Source of the DNA: UBA4874 sp002399435
GTDB lineage: Bacteria; Bacillota; Clostridia; Caldicoprobacterales; DTU083
Assembly: GCA_036823195.1 (NCBI GenBank)
Contig: DAISGI010000011.1
Coordinates: 5,769-69,768 of the forward strand
DNA: 64,000 nt
Reading direction: 5' to 3'
Positions 6,461 to 15,233 of this stretch are shown in pieces. Numbering within the stretch: the first letter of the stretch is position 1; every line of letters begins with the position of its first letter. Both the position numbers and the translations under genes were made by a program. Below the pieces are notes generated by a model that did not search any database, was not told the DNA's origin, and saw nothing but the letters and a program-made list of their open reading frames with translations.

Positions 6461-8808
6461 AACGGGTTCCTTCCTCCGCTGCTTCCGTTACCCATGGAAG
6501 TCTTCTTTCCCGCTGTTTCTTTCTCCTGGGATAGCTGATCCATTACCAGCAGCAGCACAGGCAAGGCAGTGTAGATCATACCCGTCCCGGCCGCCACAAT
6601 ACCGGAATCATTGACAAGCAGTGCCGTGATACAGCCCAGAATGGCAGCGGCAAAGCCCTTGATGGCTTTGGGATATTTTTGGGTCATATCCCGAAAGATC
6701 CCCACGGGACGGAAGATAAGTACGGTCATGGCCAGAAGGGAGAGCAGGAAAACACGGGTCCAGATGGTATAGCGGATCAGCCTGACATTCATCTGAATCT
6801 TCCGTTTCATAATATACAGAAGTTCCATCAGTCCATTCTGCCGGATCAGGCGGACCGTCAGCCCCATATGCGTCTGACGGTCCGCTGCCCGCGTGCTGTC
6901 AAACATAAAAATACCCGTAAGGAGTGCGACGACCAGCAGGGCAATGGGAATGAAATATAATAGCCGGATACGGCCTTTTCGCATCAGGAGAAAAAAGCAG
7001 GCAAAGGCTGTCGTCGCCGTTATGATGCCCCCCACCTTGGCACCCAGGCCCGGATCCGCCAGAATAAACAGCGTCAGGGCAAACAGCGCAGGTACAGCCC
7101 ATCGCATGGCCCGGCCGCCCTTTTTGTCCTGAATTTCGCAGAACACCCCCGCTCCGCTGCATACTGACCCAATCAGAATCCCCATATACTCATTGCCGAT
7201 TCCGTAGAATCTTGCACCGCTTATGACATCATAGCCAAGTGGAGAGCCCTGGATCAGGTGTGCACCGGTCAGCTGATCTCCCAGCAACAGCCCTGCCATG
7301 GTAAAGCACAGGACGGCAATCCGATTCAGGGTATTCTGTTTTTTCAGAAAGAAAAGCCCGGTGATTCCCGCCGCCAGAAGCCAGGACAACAGAAAGCTTC
7401 CGGCAGTGGTGGACTGATGAAACAGGGTCAGCAGCAGATAGGAGATTGGGATCACCATCAGAAAGACCAGACAGACTTTCACATAGGGAAGAAACGCTCT
7501 GGCAAAGAATACCACCAAAAGAGACAGGATCAGCAAAGTCACAAGCACGACCACATAGCTCCGCAGTAAAAATCTGCGTTGATTATAGATTTCCGTCAGC
7601 CGTTTATTGAACGCTTCCAGGCCTGCCGGTCCTTTCGGAAGGGATGTGGTAAAGAGCCTGGATCCCAGCTGCCCCGGCTGTCGGGGGATATTGAAATAAT
7701 CCAGTACCGTTGCTCCGATGTCCAGGTTCGTAATGACTCCGGACCTCCGTGTGGAAGCAGAGGACAGCAGTCCCCCGGACAGGCCGGGTCCCGCTGCAAC
7801 CACCGGCGTCAGGCGGTTGTTCTCCGCCAGATCCCGGGCAGGTCCCAAAGGGGTCACGATCAGGATCAGATCCCGGGAAAGATCCAGACGGTCCGCAAGG
7901 CGGCCGATAAAAGCATCACTTTCTTCTATTGCTGCTTTTTTATACCGCTCATTCATTGCATCGGTAGCTTCCTGCCGGAAATCCTCCGCCCGGGAGGTAT
8001 CCCCCAGCTGTATGGCAATGACATCGGAATCGCTCCATATCTCCTGGACCTTGCCGTACAGAAGCTGATAATCCGTACGCACTCCAAAGGGCCTTTCGTT
8101 GTCTTCCACGAGAAAGCTTCTGTCCACCGATCCTTTGGGAATGATTCCCTGATCGTCCATGAGAAAAGACGCAAGATAACGATGGTATTCATTGGGAGTA
8201 TCACAGTTTCCGACGGCAGCAGCATGATAACCGGCATCCCGCAGTGCAGTGCCGAGAGCGCCAATGGTTACTGTATAGGGTTTCTTCGAATTGTTGCGGA
8301 TCAATTGTGCATAGCCCAGATCCACCACAGATTCTGCAGGCGGATTCCTTCCGGATATCTGCTGATATAGGGATGCGGCAGATACATCCTGATAATTCTC
8401 CGCTGCGTCAAAGGCAAGGGAGGATTTGGCCGAACCAATGGCCCTGGTTCCTGCACCCATGGTAATATAGGTGTCCCTTTGAGATCGGTTTCCGCCGGTA
8501 TTGGTGGTCATCAGCCCGATCCCGCCGCTTTGTATCAAACGATCGATATGGGGGGTATCTGCCTGGTTTAAATCCGATAGTCCGATCCGATCGAGAAAAA
8601 CCAGAACTGCCTTTCCCCCGGTCCGGGGCGACAGGCCCGCATCGGAAGAAGGCACTGACAAACAGGCGCTCAGGCGGGGTGGGTCTGCATGCCCCGCTTT
8701 CCGCTCCGAAAGGTGCAGGGACGCCGCAAGAGCCGCCGCAGTCACTGCGCAGAGCACAGGGACAAGGACTGCGAAGCGCCCTGGTGATTTCATCCGTCTT
8801 CTCTTCAT
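6457..8808 (-). CDS. Polytopic membrane protein with alkaline-phosphatase-superfamily domain
   Basis: 783 residues. One N-terminal membrane anchor (VLVPVLCAVTAAALAASL) is followed by an extracytoplasmic domain with VLVFLDRIGLSDL, ADTPHIDRLIQSGGIG and a late IVTPLGP segment. That layout suits sulfatase/phosphoglycerate-mutase-like enzymes of the alkaline phosphatase superfamily. About ten membrane segments follow from residue 400 on. The start at 8808 has GAGGGAG upstream; the longer GTG start at 8832 lacks one. It is coupled to the glycosyltransferase by a 4-base overlap. Possible roles are phospho-group transfer or cleavage on an exported glycan; the metal ligands are not all identifiable by eye. 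Confidence 0.75.
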   Translation of the reverse strand: MKRRRMKSPGRFAVLVPVLCAVTAAALAASLHLSERKAGHADPPRLSACLSVPSSDAGLSPRTGGKAVLVFLDRIGLSDLNQADTPHIDRLIQSGGIGLMTTNTGGNRSQRDTYITMGAGTRAIGSAKSSLAFDAAENYQDVSAASLYQQISGRNPPAESVVDLGYAQLIRNNSKKPYTVTIGALGTALRDAGYHAAAVGNCDTPNEYHRYLASFLMDDQGIIPKGSVDRSFLVEDNERPFGVRTDYQLLYGKVQEIWSDSDVIAIQLGDTSRAEDFRQEATDAMNERYKKAAIEESDAFIGRLADRLDLSRDLILIVTPLGPARDLAENNRLTPVVAAGPGLSGGLLSSASTRRSGVITNLDIGATVLDYFNIPRQPGQLGSRLFTTSLPKGPAGLEAFNKRLTEIYNQRRFLLRSYVVVLVTLLILSLLVVFFARAFLPYVKVCLVFLMVIPISYLLLTLFHQSTTAGSFLLSWLLAAGITGLFFLKKQNTLNRIAVLCFTMAGLLLGDQLTGAHLIQGSPLGYDVISGARFYGIGNEYMGILIGSVCSGAGVFCEIQDKKGGRAMRWAVPALFALTLFILADPGLGAKVGGIITATTAFACFFLLMRKGRIRLLYFIPIALLVVALLTGIFMFDSTRAADRQTHMGLTVRLIRQNGLMELLYIMKRKIQMNVRLIRYTIWTRVFLLSLLAMTVLIFRPVGIFRDMTQKYPKAIKGFAAAILGCITALLVNDSGIVAAGTGMIYTALPVLLLVMDQLSQEKETAGKKTSMGNGSSGGRNPL

Positions 8809-8942
8809 ATAAGCTGCTCCCTCGTTTTCCACTCTTTTCTACATTTTGCCCAGAAAGGAATGGTTCATTCAAAGAAAGAAGAAGCGGCAGACGACCACTT
8901 TCCAAAAAACCTTCAGAGAAAAAGCAAAGTGAAAATTACGGG

Positions 8943-8985
8943 AAAAGCTCTCCAAGCACCGGGTTCCGGTGTTCAGAGAGCTTTT
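8943..8985 (-). terminator. Rho-independent terminator downstream of the stress protein gene
   Basis: AAAAGCTCTC pairs with GAGAGCTTTT and an inner GCACCGG/CCGGTGT extends the stem. Read on the minus strand the stem ends in TTTT. It lies beyond the 48-bp repeats that follow the gene at 9181-9561. Confidence 0.8.
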
Positions 8986-9025
8986 ATCATTTCATCTGTA
9001 AAATTACAGGTACAATACAAAACGG

Positions 9026-9169
9026 GGACATGAAATAACAGGTACAAAATCCGGAATCCTACGTCATGCAAACGGACATGAAATTACAGGTACAAAACCC
9101 GGAGTCCTACGTCATGCAAACGGATATGAAATTACAGGTACAGAATCCGGAGTCCTACGTCATGCAAAA
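9026..9169. repeat. 48-bp tandem repeat, three copies
   Basis: Units start at 9026, 9074 and 9122 with only a few differences between copies; each contains AAATTACAGGTACA and TCCTACGTCATGCAAA. A degenerate partial unit precedes them (8996-9023). The array is the 3' untranslated region of the stress protein gene, just before its terminator. Because 48 is divisible by 3, units 2 and 3 are open on the plus strand (LQVQNPESYVMQ twice), but unit 1 carries a stop and no ribosome site is present. No other gene is seen in 8833-9180. Confidence 0.9.
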
Positions 9170-9180
9170 CGGGAATGGTA

Positions 9181-9561
9181 TCAGGAGGGAATCACGTCAA
9201 ACTTGATGCCCGGCAGCATATATTCCATATTTTGGATCACTAAATCGCCGCGCCCCGGATCCGGAGACTCTCCCATTACAATCTCGGTAATATCGTTTTT
9301 TCTTGCATAGTCCAAAAGAGTATTCAGAACATTCTCAGAGCGAAGAACCGTCATGTCCGCTCCTGCCTGCTTGGATTTCTGAAACAGATAATCCAGCGCT
9401 TCTCCCTCATCCGGATTGCCCAGGACATGAACCCCGACTTTTGTGACATGTACAACAGTCAGCTTGCCGCCGGTGCCATTCACCAGCTTCTGCCCGACTT
9501 TGATCAGCCGCTCACAGGTCTTCTGACGGGTAACGCATACCATAACCCTTGGAACATCCAT
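9181..9561 (-). CDS. Universal stress protein family (UspA-like)
   Basis: 126 residues with the USP alpha/beta layout: strand VMVCVTRQK, helix, LTVVHVTKVGVHVLG, a middle helix, then TEIVMGESPDPGRG close to the G-x2-G-x9-G(S/T) nucleotide loop of ATP-binding members. The family includes the USP domain of KdpD sensor kinases, and this short protein resembles that lineage. It stands alone between polC and a repeat-plus-terminator segment. A ribosome site GGGGAAGG precedes ATG 9561. Function is likely stress or nucleotide sensing, not enzymatic; the specific role is unknown. Confidence 0.7.
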   Translation of the reverse strand: MDVPRVMVCVTRQKTCERLIKVGQKLVNGTGGKLTVVHVTKVGVHVLGNPDEGEALDYLFQKSKQAGADMTVLRSENVLNTLLDYARKNDITEIVMGESPDPGRGDLVIQNMEYMLPGIKFDVIPS

Positions 9562-9608
9562 ACCATTACCTTCCCCTTTTCAACCATGATCTTACCCTGA
9601 CCCTTTTC

Positions 9609-9616
9609 ATTATATC
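9609..9616 (-). promoter_or_regulatory. Extended -10 promoter candidate for the stress protein gene
   Basis: Minus strand reads TGATATAAT about 45 bases before the start codon. No good -35 at 16-18 bases, so this would rely on the TGn extension. A perfect inverted repeat CTTTGT-TT-ACAAAG (9659-9672) lies upstream, close to the polC stop. Confidence 0.5.
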
Positions 9617-9685
9617 ATGGCCATCTCCTGCAATCTATCCCTTCCGGAAATGTTCATCCTTTGTTTACAAAGCACAGGAAAGCCG

Positions 9686-12600
9686 TCACATTACATCAAA
9701 CAGGCTCAGTTGATCGCTTTCCGGAAGGCCTTTCAGGCAATCGAACCGACGGAGGATGTCAATGGTGGAATTGCCCGCCCTGGCCCGTCCCGAAATATCC
9801 TCCACTGAAGAAAACGGCATTTTCCTGGCGGCCTGATACAGGCTTTCCGCAGCAATGGCTCCCATACCGGGCATGCTGTTGAAGGGCGGCCGCAAACCAT
9901 CTTCCTCCACAATGAACTTTGTGGCATGGGATTTGTACAGATCAATCGGCAGAAACCGAAAACCTCTTTCGTACATTTCCAGAACGATTTCCAGATCTTC
10001 ATACATATCCTTATCCTTGGGGCTGGCGTCATTCCCCATCATTTCAATTTCCTTTCTCCTTGCCTGTGCCTTTTCCTTTCCATAGATCATATATTCCGCA
10101 TCAAACGCCTTTGCACGGATGGAAAAGTATGCCGCATAATAAGCCATGGGCATATGGACCTTGAACCAGGCAATCCGGAAGGCCATCATGACATATGCCG
10201 CAGCATGCGCTTTCGGGAACATGTACTTTATCTTCCTGCAGGAATCAATATACCATTCCGGTACCTTATTCTCCCGCATCAGGTCTTCATAGTCCTTCCA
10301 TTTTGGCTCCTTGAGAGCCTTGCCCTTGCGTACGGTCTCCATAATCCGAAAGGCTATATTGGATGGCAGGCCTTTTCGGATCAGATACATCATGATATCA
10401 TCCCGGGTACATATGGCTTCACTCAGGGTAACCGTCCCGTCTTCTATCAAATCCCTGGCGTTTCCCAGCCAGACATCGGTGCCATGGGAAAGGCCCGATA
10501 TGCAAAGCAGATCCGCAAAGGTCTTTGGCTTCGTATCCACAAGCATTCCCCGGACAAACCGGGTCCCAAACTCCGGAACGCCCAGGGTCCCCACCTGAGA
10601 ATGGATTTGCTCCGGGGTAACCCCCAGCGCATCGGTGGAAGAGAACAGGGACATGGTTTCCTTGTCGTCCATGGGGATTTTCCTGGGATCCACTCCGGTA
10701 ATATCCTGAAGCATTTTGATCACCGTTGGATCATCATGACCCAATATATCCAGCTTCAACAGATTCTGATCAATGGAATGATAGTCAAAATGCGTTGTGA
10801 TAATATCGGAACCCGAATCATCCGCCGGATGCTGCACCGGACAGAATTCATAAATCTCCCGGCCCTTCGGGACAACGATAATTCCGCCCGGGTGTTGCCC
10901 GGTGGTTCGCTTCACCCCGGTACAGCCCCTGGCGATTCTGGCAATTTCCGCTTTGTTCACATGGATATTCCGTTCCTCAAAATACTTTCTCACATAGCCA
11001 AAAGCGGTTTTCTCCGCTATGGTGCCGATCGTTCCCGCCTTGAAGGTGGTACCCTTTCCAAAGATCACTTCCGTATACTTATGAGCCTTTGCCTGATATT
11101 CCCCGGAAAAGTTCAGATCAATATCCGGCTCCTTGTCGCCGTTGAAGCCCAGGAAGGTTTCAAACGGGATATTCATGCCGTCCTTGGCCAGCGGCTCCCC
11201 GCATACAGGACAGCGCTTGTCCGGCAGATCAAAGCCGTTCCGGACCCCATAGTCCGCAAAATCGGAATACTGACATTTGGAGCATCGATAGTGAGGCGGC
11301 AGGGCATTTACTTCTGTTATGCCGGTCATAAAAGCCACCAGGGAAGAACCTACGGAACCCCGGGATCCAACCAGATATCCGTCCTCATTGGACTTTGCCA
11401 CCAATTGCTGGGCAATCATATACATAACGGAAAATCCGTTTTTGATGATGGAATCCAGCTCTTTGTCCAGTCTGGACTGAACGATTTCCGGCAGAGGGTC
11501 CCCATACAGCTCATGAGCCTTTCGGAATGCGCTGTCCTTTATGGTCGTTTCGCAGCCTTCGATATGAGGCGGACATTTTTCCGGGGAAATCGGACTGATC
11601 GGTTCACACAAATCTGCGATCCGGTTTGTGTTGGTAACGACGATCTCATAGGCCTTTTCCTCTCCCAGGTAGGAAAACTCCTCCAGCATCTCCTCCGTTG
11701 TTCTGAAATACAGCGGCGGTTGATTGTCCGCATCCTTATATCCCTGGCCTGCCTCCAGTATCCGGCGGTATATCTCATCCTCCGGATCCATAAAATGAAC
11801 ATCTCCGGTCGCTGCCACAGGCTTTCCCATTTTTTCCCCCAGGGCAACGATCTTCCGGTTGATTTCCTTTAAATACTCCCGATCCGGCACCTGGCCCGTC
11901 CGGACCAGGTAATCGTTGTTCCCCAGCGGCTGGACTTCCAGGTAATCATAATCCTCCGCAATAGCCTCGATCTCCTCATCGGATTTCCCCAGCAGAATCG
12001 CCTGGTACAGCTCGCCTTCACTGCAGGCTGTGCCCAGAATGAGGCCTTCGGAATATTCCCGGTAAAGGCTCTTCAGAATGCGCGGCTTCTTATAAAAGTA
12101 ATCCAGATGGGACCAGGATACCAGACGATAAAGATTCCTCAGACCAGTCGAATTCTTTACCAGAATAATGGCATGATAGGTGCTCTGCTTCTTGTAGGCT
12201 TCATTTCTGGACTCTTCATCCGCCGAATACCGATCGATGTCCTCCAGTGTTTTGGCTCCCCTTTTCCTCAGCTTGTCCAGCATCACCTGAAATACCTGAA
12301 CGGTGGTGTCCACATCGTCCAAAGCCCTGTGGGCGGTCTCCACCCGGATCCCCAGCTTCTTTGCAATCCTTCCCAGTTTATAGGATTTAAAATCGGGAAA
12401 CAATGCCTTTGCCAAAGACAGGGTATCCACATAGGTAAAGTGGAATTCGTAACCCAGGGCTTCGGCATTGTGCTTCAGGAATCCGGTATCGAACTCCGCA
12501 TTGTGGGCCACCAGCACACTGCCCTGAATAAAGTCCAGCATCTTTGGGAAAACCTGCCCGATGGTTTCTGCATCCCGGACCATATCATCGTTGATGTGGG

Positions 12601-13798
12601 TAAGCTCCACCACCCTTTCCGGTATCGGCTTCTCCGGATTGACGAAACAGTTGAATTCTCCCACTGTCTTGCCGTCCTTCACCTTCATAATCCCAATTTC
12701 CGTGATTCTCTCCGTTATCGGGGAAAAGCCGGTCGTCTCCAGGTCCAGGACACAGAAGGTCGTATCCAGGCTTTGCCCCTCCGGATGCGTCACGGACGGC
12801 TTCCTGTCCGGTACAAGATAGGCTTCCATACCATACAGGACCTTCATATCCCCATTGTCCCTTCCCAAAAGCTTATAGGCTTCCGGAAAAGACTGCACGA
12901 CCCCATGATCCGTAATGGCAATCGACTTCATCCCCCAGCTCATTGCTCTCCGGATCAGATCCGTTGCACTGGACACGGCATCCAGCTGGCTCATCTGCGT
13001 ATGTAAGTGCAGCTCCACCCTTTTTTCCTTCGCATGATCCTGCCGGACCGTCTTTTCCCTGCCTTCCGTTTCCAGGATGGTAAAGGCAATCAGCTCAATT
13101 TCACCGGAAAATTTGCTGTATCCGGCATTTCCGGAAACCCGGACGCCCTTTGCCTGCTGAAGTTTTGGCAACACCTTGCCGTCCTTCTCCGGCTTCAGGA
13201 AGGCTTTGCATGTCATGGAACCGGACCCGTCGTATACATCAAAAATGACCAGTGTTTTACCACTTTTCAATTCTTTGGACTGCAGATTGGAGGGCTCCCC
13301 TTCAATGGTGACTTTCCCTTCTTCCGGTGTAATATCGACAATTCGGATCACCGGCGCGGCTTTTTTTGTTTTTCTGCCGTAAATCGGAGCCGATTTGCTT
13401 TCTGTCTGATAGGATTGTCCTGCAGGTTCCTGGTATTCCGCAACCTTCGCCGGCTTATCCCGGACAACCTCATACGGAACCGATGTCTCATTCTTTTGGG
13501 GAGGCAGTCCCTGCGCCTGCTGCCTTTGTGCCTGCTGCCTTTGTGCCTGCTGCCTTTCCTGTATTCGGGCAGCCTCGTCCCCGGTGTATTCGATACGTAT
13601 TTGGACCTTGTTCAATGCAAATTTCTGTCGAATCCATTCGCTCAAAGTTTCCCTCTCGTCGGATCTGATCTCCTGATCCGACTGGATTTCCAATTCGAAT
13701 ATTCTTGCCTTTCTTCGGATGAGAACTGCTTGTACCACTGCATCCCCTATGCTGCCCGCTGCGTTGTAATCGTCAAATATCTCATTGATTCGTTTCAT
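9686..13798 (-). CDS. polC: DNA polymerase III alpha subunit, PolC type
   Basis: 1370 residues, slightly short for PolC (about 1430). In order: N-terminal region with a Gln/Arg repeat (residues 80-95), OB-type domain (about 150-250), PHP domain starting HLHTQMSQLD (264), a DEDD proofreading exonuclease inserted in the PHP domain (DLETTGF at 352, AHNAEFD, HRALDD), the zinc-binding pairs C839/C842 and C863/C866, and the palm aspartates in PDIDLNFSG (D892, D894). It is the leading-strand replicase of low-GC Gram-positives. The start at 13798 (MKRINEIF) is chosen for GGGGAAGG upstream and a promoter at 13836-13864; the open frame to 13909 has no support. It stands as a single gene. Confidence 0.97.
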   Translation of the reverse strand: MKRINEIFDDYNAAGSIGDAVVQAVLIRRKARIFELEIQSDQEIRSDERETLSEWIRQKFALNKVQIRIEYTGDEAARIQERQQAQRQQAQRQQAQGLPPQKNETSVPYEVVRDKPAKVAEYQEPAGQSYQTESKSAPIYGRKTKKAAPVIRIVDITPEEGKVTIEGEPSNLQSKELKSGKTLVIFDVYDGSGSMTCKAFLKPEKDGKVLPKLQQAKGVRVSGNAGYSKFSGEIELIAFTILETEGREKTVRQDHAKEKRVELHLHTQMSQLDAVSSATDLIRRAMSWGMKSIAITDHGVVQSFPEAYKLLGRDNGDMKVLYGMEAYLVPDRKPSVTHPEGQSLDTTFCVLDLETTGFSPITERITEIGIMKVKDGKTVGEFNCFVNPEKPIPERVVELTHINDDMVRDAETIGQVFPKMLDFIQGSVLVAHNAEFDTGFLKHNAEALGYEFHFTYVDTLSLAKALFPDFKSYKLGRIAKKLGIRVETAHRALDDVDTTVQVFQVMLDKLRKRGAKTLEDIDRYSADEESRNEAYKKQSTYHAIILVKNSTGLRNLYRLVSWSHLDYFYKKPRILKSLYREYSEGLILGTACSEGELYQAILLGKSDEEIEAIAEDYDYLEVQPLGNNDYLVRTGQVPDREYLKEINRKIVALGEKMGKPVAATGDVHFMDPEDEIYRRILEAGQGYKDADNQPPLYFRTTEEMLEEFSYLGEEKAYEIVVTNTNRIADLCEPISPISPEKCPPHIEGCETTIKDSAFRKAHELYGDPLPEIVQSRLDKELDSIIKNGFSVMYMIAQQLVAKSNEDGYLVGSRGSVGSSLVAFMTGITEVNALPPHYRCSKCQYSDFADYGVRNGFDLPDKRCPVCGEPLAKDGMNIPFETFLGFNGDKEPDIDLNFSGEYQAKAHKYTEVIFGKGTTFKAGTIGTIAEKTAFGYVRKYFEERNIHVNKAEIARIARGCTGVKRTTGQHPGGIIVVPKGREIYEFCPVQHPADDSGSDIITTHFDYHSIDQNLLKLDILGHDDPTVIKMLQDITGVDPRKIPMDDKETMSLFSSTDALGVTPEQIHSQVGTLGVPEFGTRFVRGMLVDTKPKTFADLLCISGLSHGTDVWLGNARDLIEDGTVTLSEAICTRDDIMMYLIRKGLPSNIAFRIMETVRKGKALKEPKWKDYEDLMRENKVPEWYIDSCRKIKYMFPKAHAAAYVMMAFRIAWFKVHMPMAYYAAYFSIRAKAFDAEYMIYGKEKAQARRKEIEMMGNDASPKDKDMYEDLEIVLEMYERGFRFLPIDLYKSHATKFIVEEDGLRPPFNSMPGMGAIAAESLYQAARKMPFSSVEDISGRARAGNSTIDILRRFDCLKGLPESDQLSLFDVM
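13515..13559 (-). repeat. 15-bp in-frame repeat within polC (three copies)
   Basis: GCCTGCTGCCTTTGT is repeated exactly at 13515 and 13530 and with two changes at 13545. It encodes a QRQQA-type repeat in the linker before the OB domain, a place where PolC tolerates length variation. Confidence 0.9.
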
Positions 13799-13835
13799 GA
13801 TGCTTTGGCCTTCCCCCCAAATCATTGCTGCCTTC

Positions 13836-13864
13836 ATTATATCGGATTCCGGCGGAATTGTCAT
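13836..13864 (-). promoter_or_regulatory. polC promoter with palindrome in the spacer
   Basis: Minus strand: ATGACA (13859-13864), 17-base spacer, TATAAT (13836-13841). The spacer contains the 13-base palindrome ATTCCG-G-CGGAAT (13846-13858), a possible repressor site. Confidence 0.75.
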
Positions 13865-13909
13865 GTGAAAAACCAAAGAGAAAAAAACGGCAGGCAGCTC
13901 TCCTTGCAT

Positions 13910-13949
13910 AAAAAAATCCCGCCATTCGCGTATCTGCGGCCTGACGGGA
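13910..13949 (-). terminator. Rho-independent terminator of the TIM-barrel gene
   Basis: On the minus strand TCCCGTCA pairs with TGGCGGGA (one G-T pair), followed by seven Ts (13910-13916). It ends transcription of the 14002-14874 gene before the polC promoter. Confidence 0.85.
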
Positions 13950-14001
13950 GTTAATCCTTCATTTCAGAAAGTCATATCATTCATTTTCCTGCTTTGCCGC
14001 C

Positions 14002-14874
14002 TTACCAGGGATTGGGTACAAAATCCCCGCCGCGGCACCATTTCAGATATTTCATCGCGTGAAGCTGGCTGGTCATTTCCCACTCTCCCCCATAGATGGG
14101 ATCATGATATCCTTCGATGCAGATATCCCCTTCGTACCCACCGGTATGTAAGATCGTAACAATATCTGTCCAGTTGGTATCTCCAAATCCGGGTGCCCGG
14201 GACGTGACGAAATCATCTGCGCCCAGGATACCAAGGCGGCGGATGCCATCCCAGTCCACGGTTGCGTCTTTCCCATGGATATGAACCACTTTCTTCACCC
14301 ATTGCCGAAGCTGGGAAACCGGATCAATCAGCTGGTACATCTGGTGGGCAGGTTCCCATTCCAGCCCGATATTCTCATCCGGTACCTCTTCAAACATCAT
14401 TTCCCAGGCTTTGGGATGGAATCCGATATTACAGGTGTTTTTCTTCCAGGTGCCTCCCATGGGACAGTTCTCAATGGCGATCTTCTTCCCTCGGTCCGCG
14501 GCCCGTTTGCCCAGCTCCCGGAACACCTTTTTAAACTGCGGCATGGCATCCTCCACGGATTGGCCTTCCAGCGCCCCGGCAAAGGTACTGACCATGGGTG
14601 CGCCAAAATCATCTGCCAGATCAATGCAGTTCTCCAGAGTTTTCCTCTGGTCCGGATTGCTCAGGGGATTGCAGTAATATCCCAGGGAGGCCACTTTCAC
14701 TCCGGAGTCTCCCAGAATCTCCTTGACTTTACCCGCCAGTTCCTTCAGGTTTGCCCCGCCCAGCGTCATATGAAAATTGATGGAAACGCATTCAAAGCCG
14801 GACTTTACAATATGCGGCAGCCATTCTTCCGCCTGACCGCCCGGCACACAGGTACCGATTTCGATTTGCTTCAT
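14002..14874 (-). CDS. Sugar phosphate isomerase/epimerase-like TIM-barrel protein (AP_endonuc_2 superfamily)
   Basis: 290 residues with the repeating strand-helix pattern of xylose-isomerase-like barrels. Candidate metal ligands are IAIENCP, LEWEPAHQ, VVHIHGKD and ICIEGYHDP, each at a strand end as in this superfamily (Glu, Asp/Glu, His, Glu). It would isomerise or epimerise a sugar or inositol derivative in the cytosol. GGGGGTG precedes ATG 14874. It is a single gene: polC lies downstream past a terminator and a divergent small ORF lies upstream. Its substrate cannot be told; absence of a sugar operon around it is notable. Confidence 0.85.
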   Translation of the reverse strand: MKQIEIGTCVPGGQAEEWLPHIVKSGFECVSINFHMTLGGANLKELAGKVKEILGDSGVKVASLGYYCNPLSNPDQRKTLENCIDLADDFGAPMVSTFAGALEGQSVEDAMPQFKKVFRELGKRAADRGKKIAIENCPMGGTWKKNTCNIGFHPKAWEMMFEEVPDENIGLEWEPAHQMYQLIDPVSQLRQWVKKVVHIHGKDATVDWDGIRRLGILGADDFVTSRAPGFGDTNWTDIVTILHTGGYEGDICIEGYHDPIYGGEWEMTSQLHAMKYLKWCRGGDFVPNPW

Positions 14875-15011
14875 AATCGTTTACACCCCCGCTAATTATT
14901 TTGAAAGAAATCGGAAACTTCACTGCTTACACTATACGGGCAAGAGAAAAAAGTCAATGATTTCCCCGCTCTTTGCACAGAATAAACAGGAAAAGGAGGA
15001 GAAACGAAGCC

Positions 15012-15176
15012 ATGCAGGTGAAAGGACTCTGTCCGCCCTGCGGCCCTGTCCTGTGCTGCGGCTCTGTGCTGTGCTGCGGGCCCTGTGCTGCCCTGCAACC
15101 CTCTATACTGCCCTGCAACCCTCTATACTGCCCTGCAACCCTGTGCTATAATAACACGGGTACAGCAAACGATTGA
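15012..15176 (+). CDS. Possible cysteine-rich micropeptide (54 residues)
   Basis: The ORF begins 10-12 bases after a strong AAAGGAGGAG site, which is why I list it. The product has ten cysteines in 54 residues, in the run CPPCGPVLCCGSVLCCGPC and then more widely spaced. An 18-bp repeat keeps the frame (CGPVLC, CGSVLC), but a 20-bp repeat behind it (15088-15147) shifts frame with each copy, which argues against strong selection on that part. No signal peptide. It could bind metal, be a peptide precursor, or be a chance ORF in a repeat. No modifying enzyme adjoins it, although a methyltransferase follows at 15234. Nothing recognised. Confidence 0.4.
   Translation: MQVKGLCPPCGPVLCCGSVLCCGPCAALQPSILPCNPLYCPATLCYNNTGTAND
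15088..15147. repeat. 20-bp tandem repeat, three copies
   Basis: Units CTGCCCTGCAACCCTCTATA start at 15088 and 15108, with a third diverging at its end (15128-15147). An 18-bp imperfect repeat (GCGGCYCTGT core) precedes it. Remaining sequence in 14875-15233 shows no further gene. Confidence 0.9.
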
Positions 15177-15233
15177 AAAGCATTATAAATATATAAACTA
15201 TTAAATTGGAAAAAGAAAGGGAGATGAAACTCC

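Noticed and set aside
9026..9169. CRISPR array
   Set aside because: The 48-bp units are contiguous without variable spacers and there are no cas genes.
9926..11872. 648-residue plus-strand ORF
   Set aside because: It lies antisense within polC, whose frame shows all catalytic motifs; composition is that of a reverse-complement shadow.
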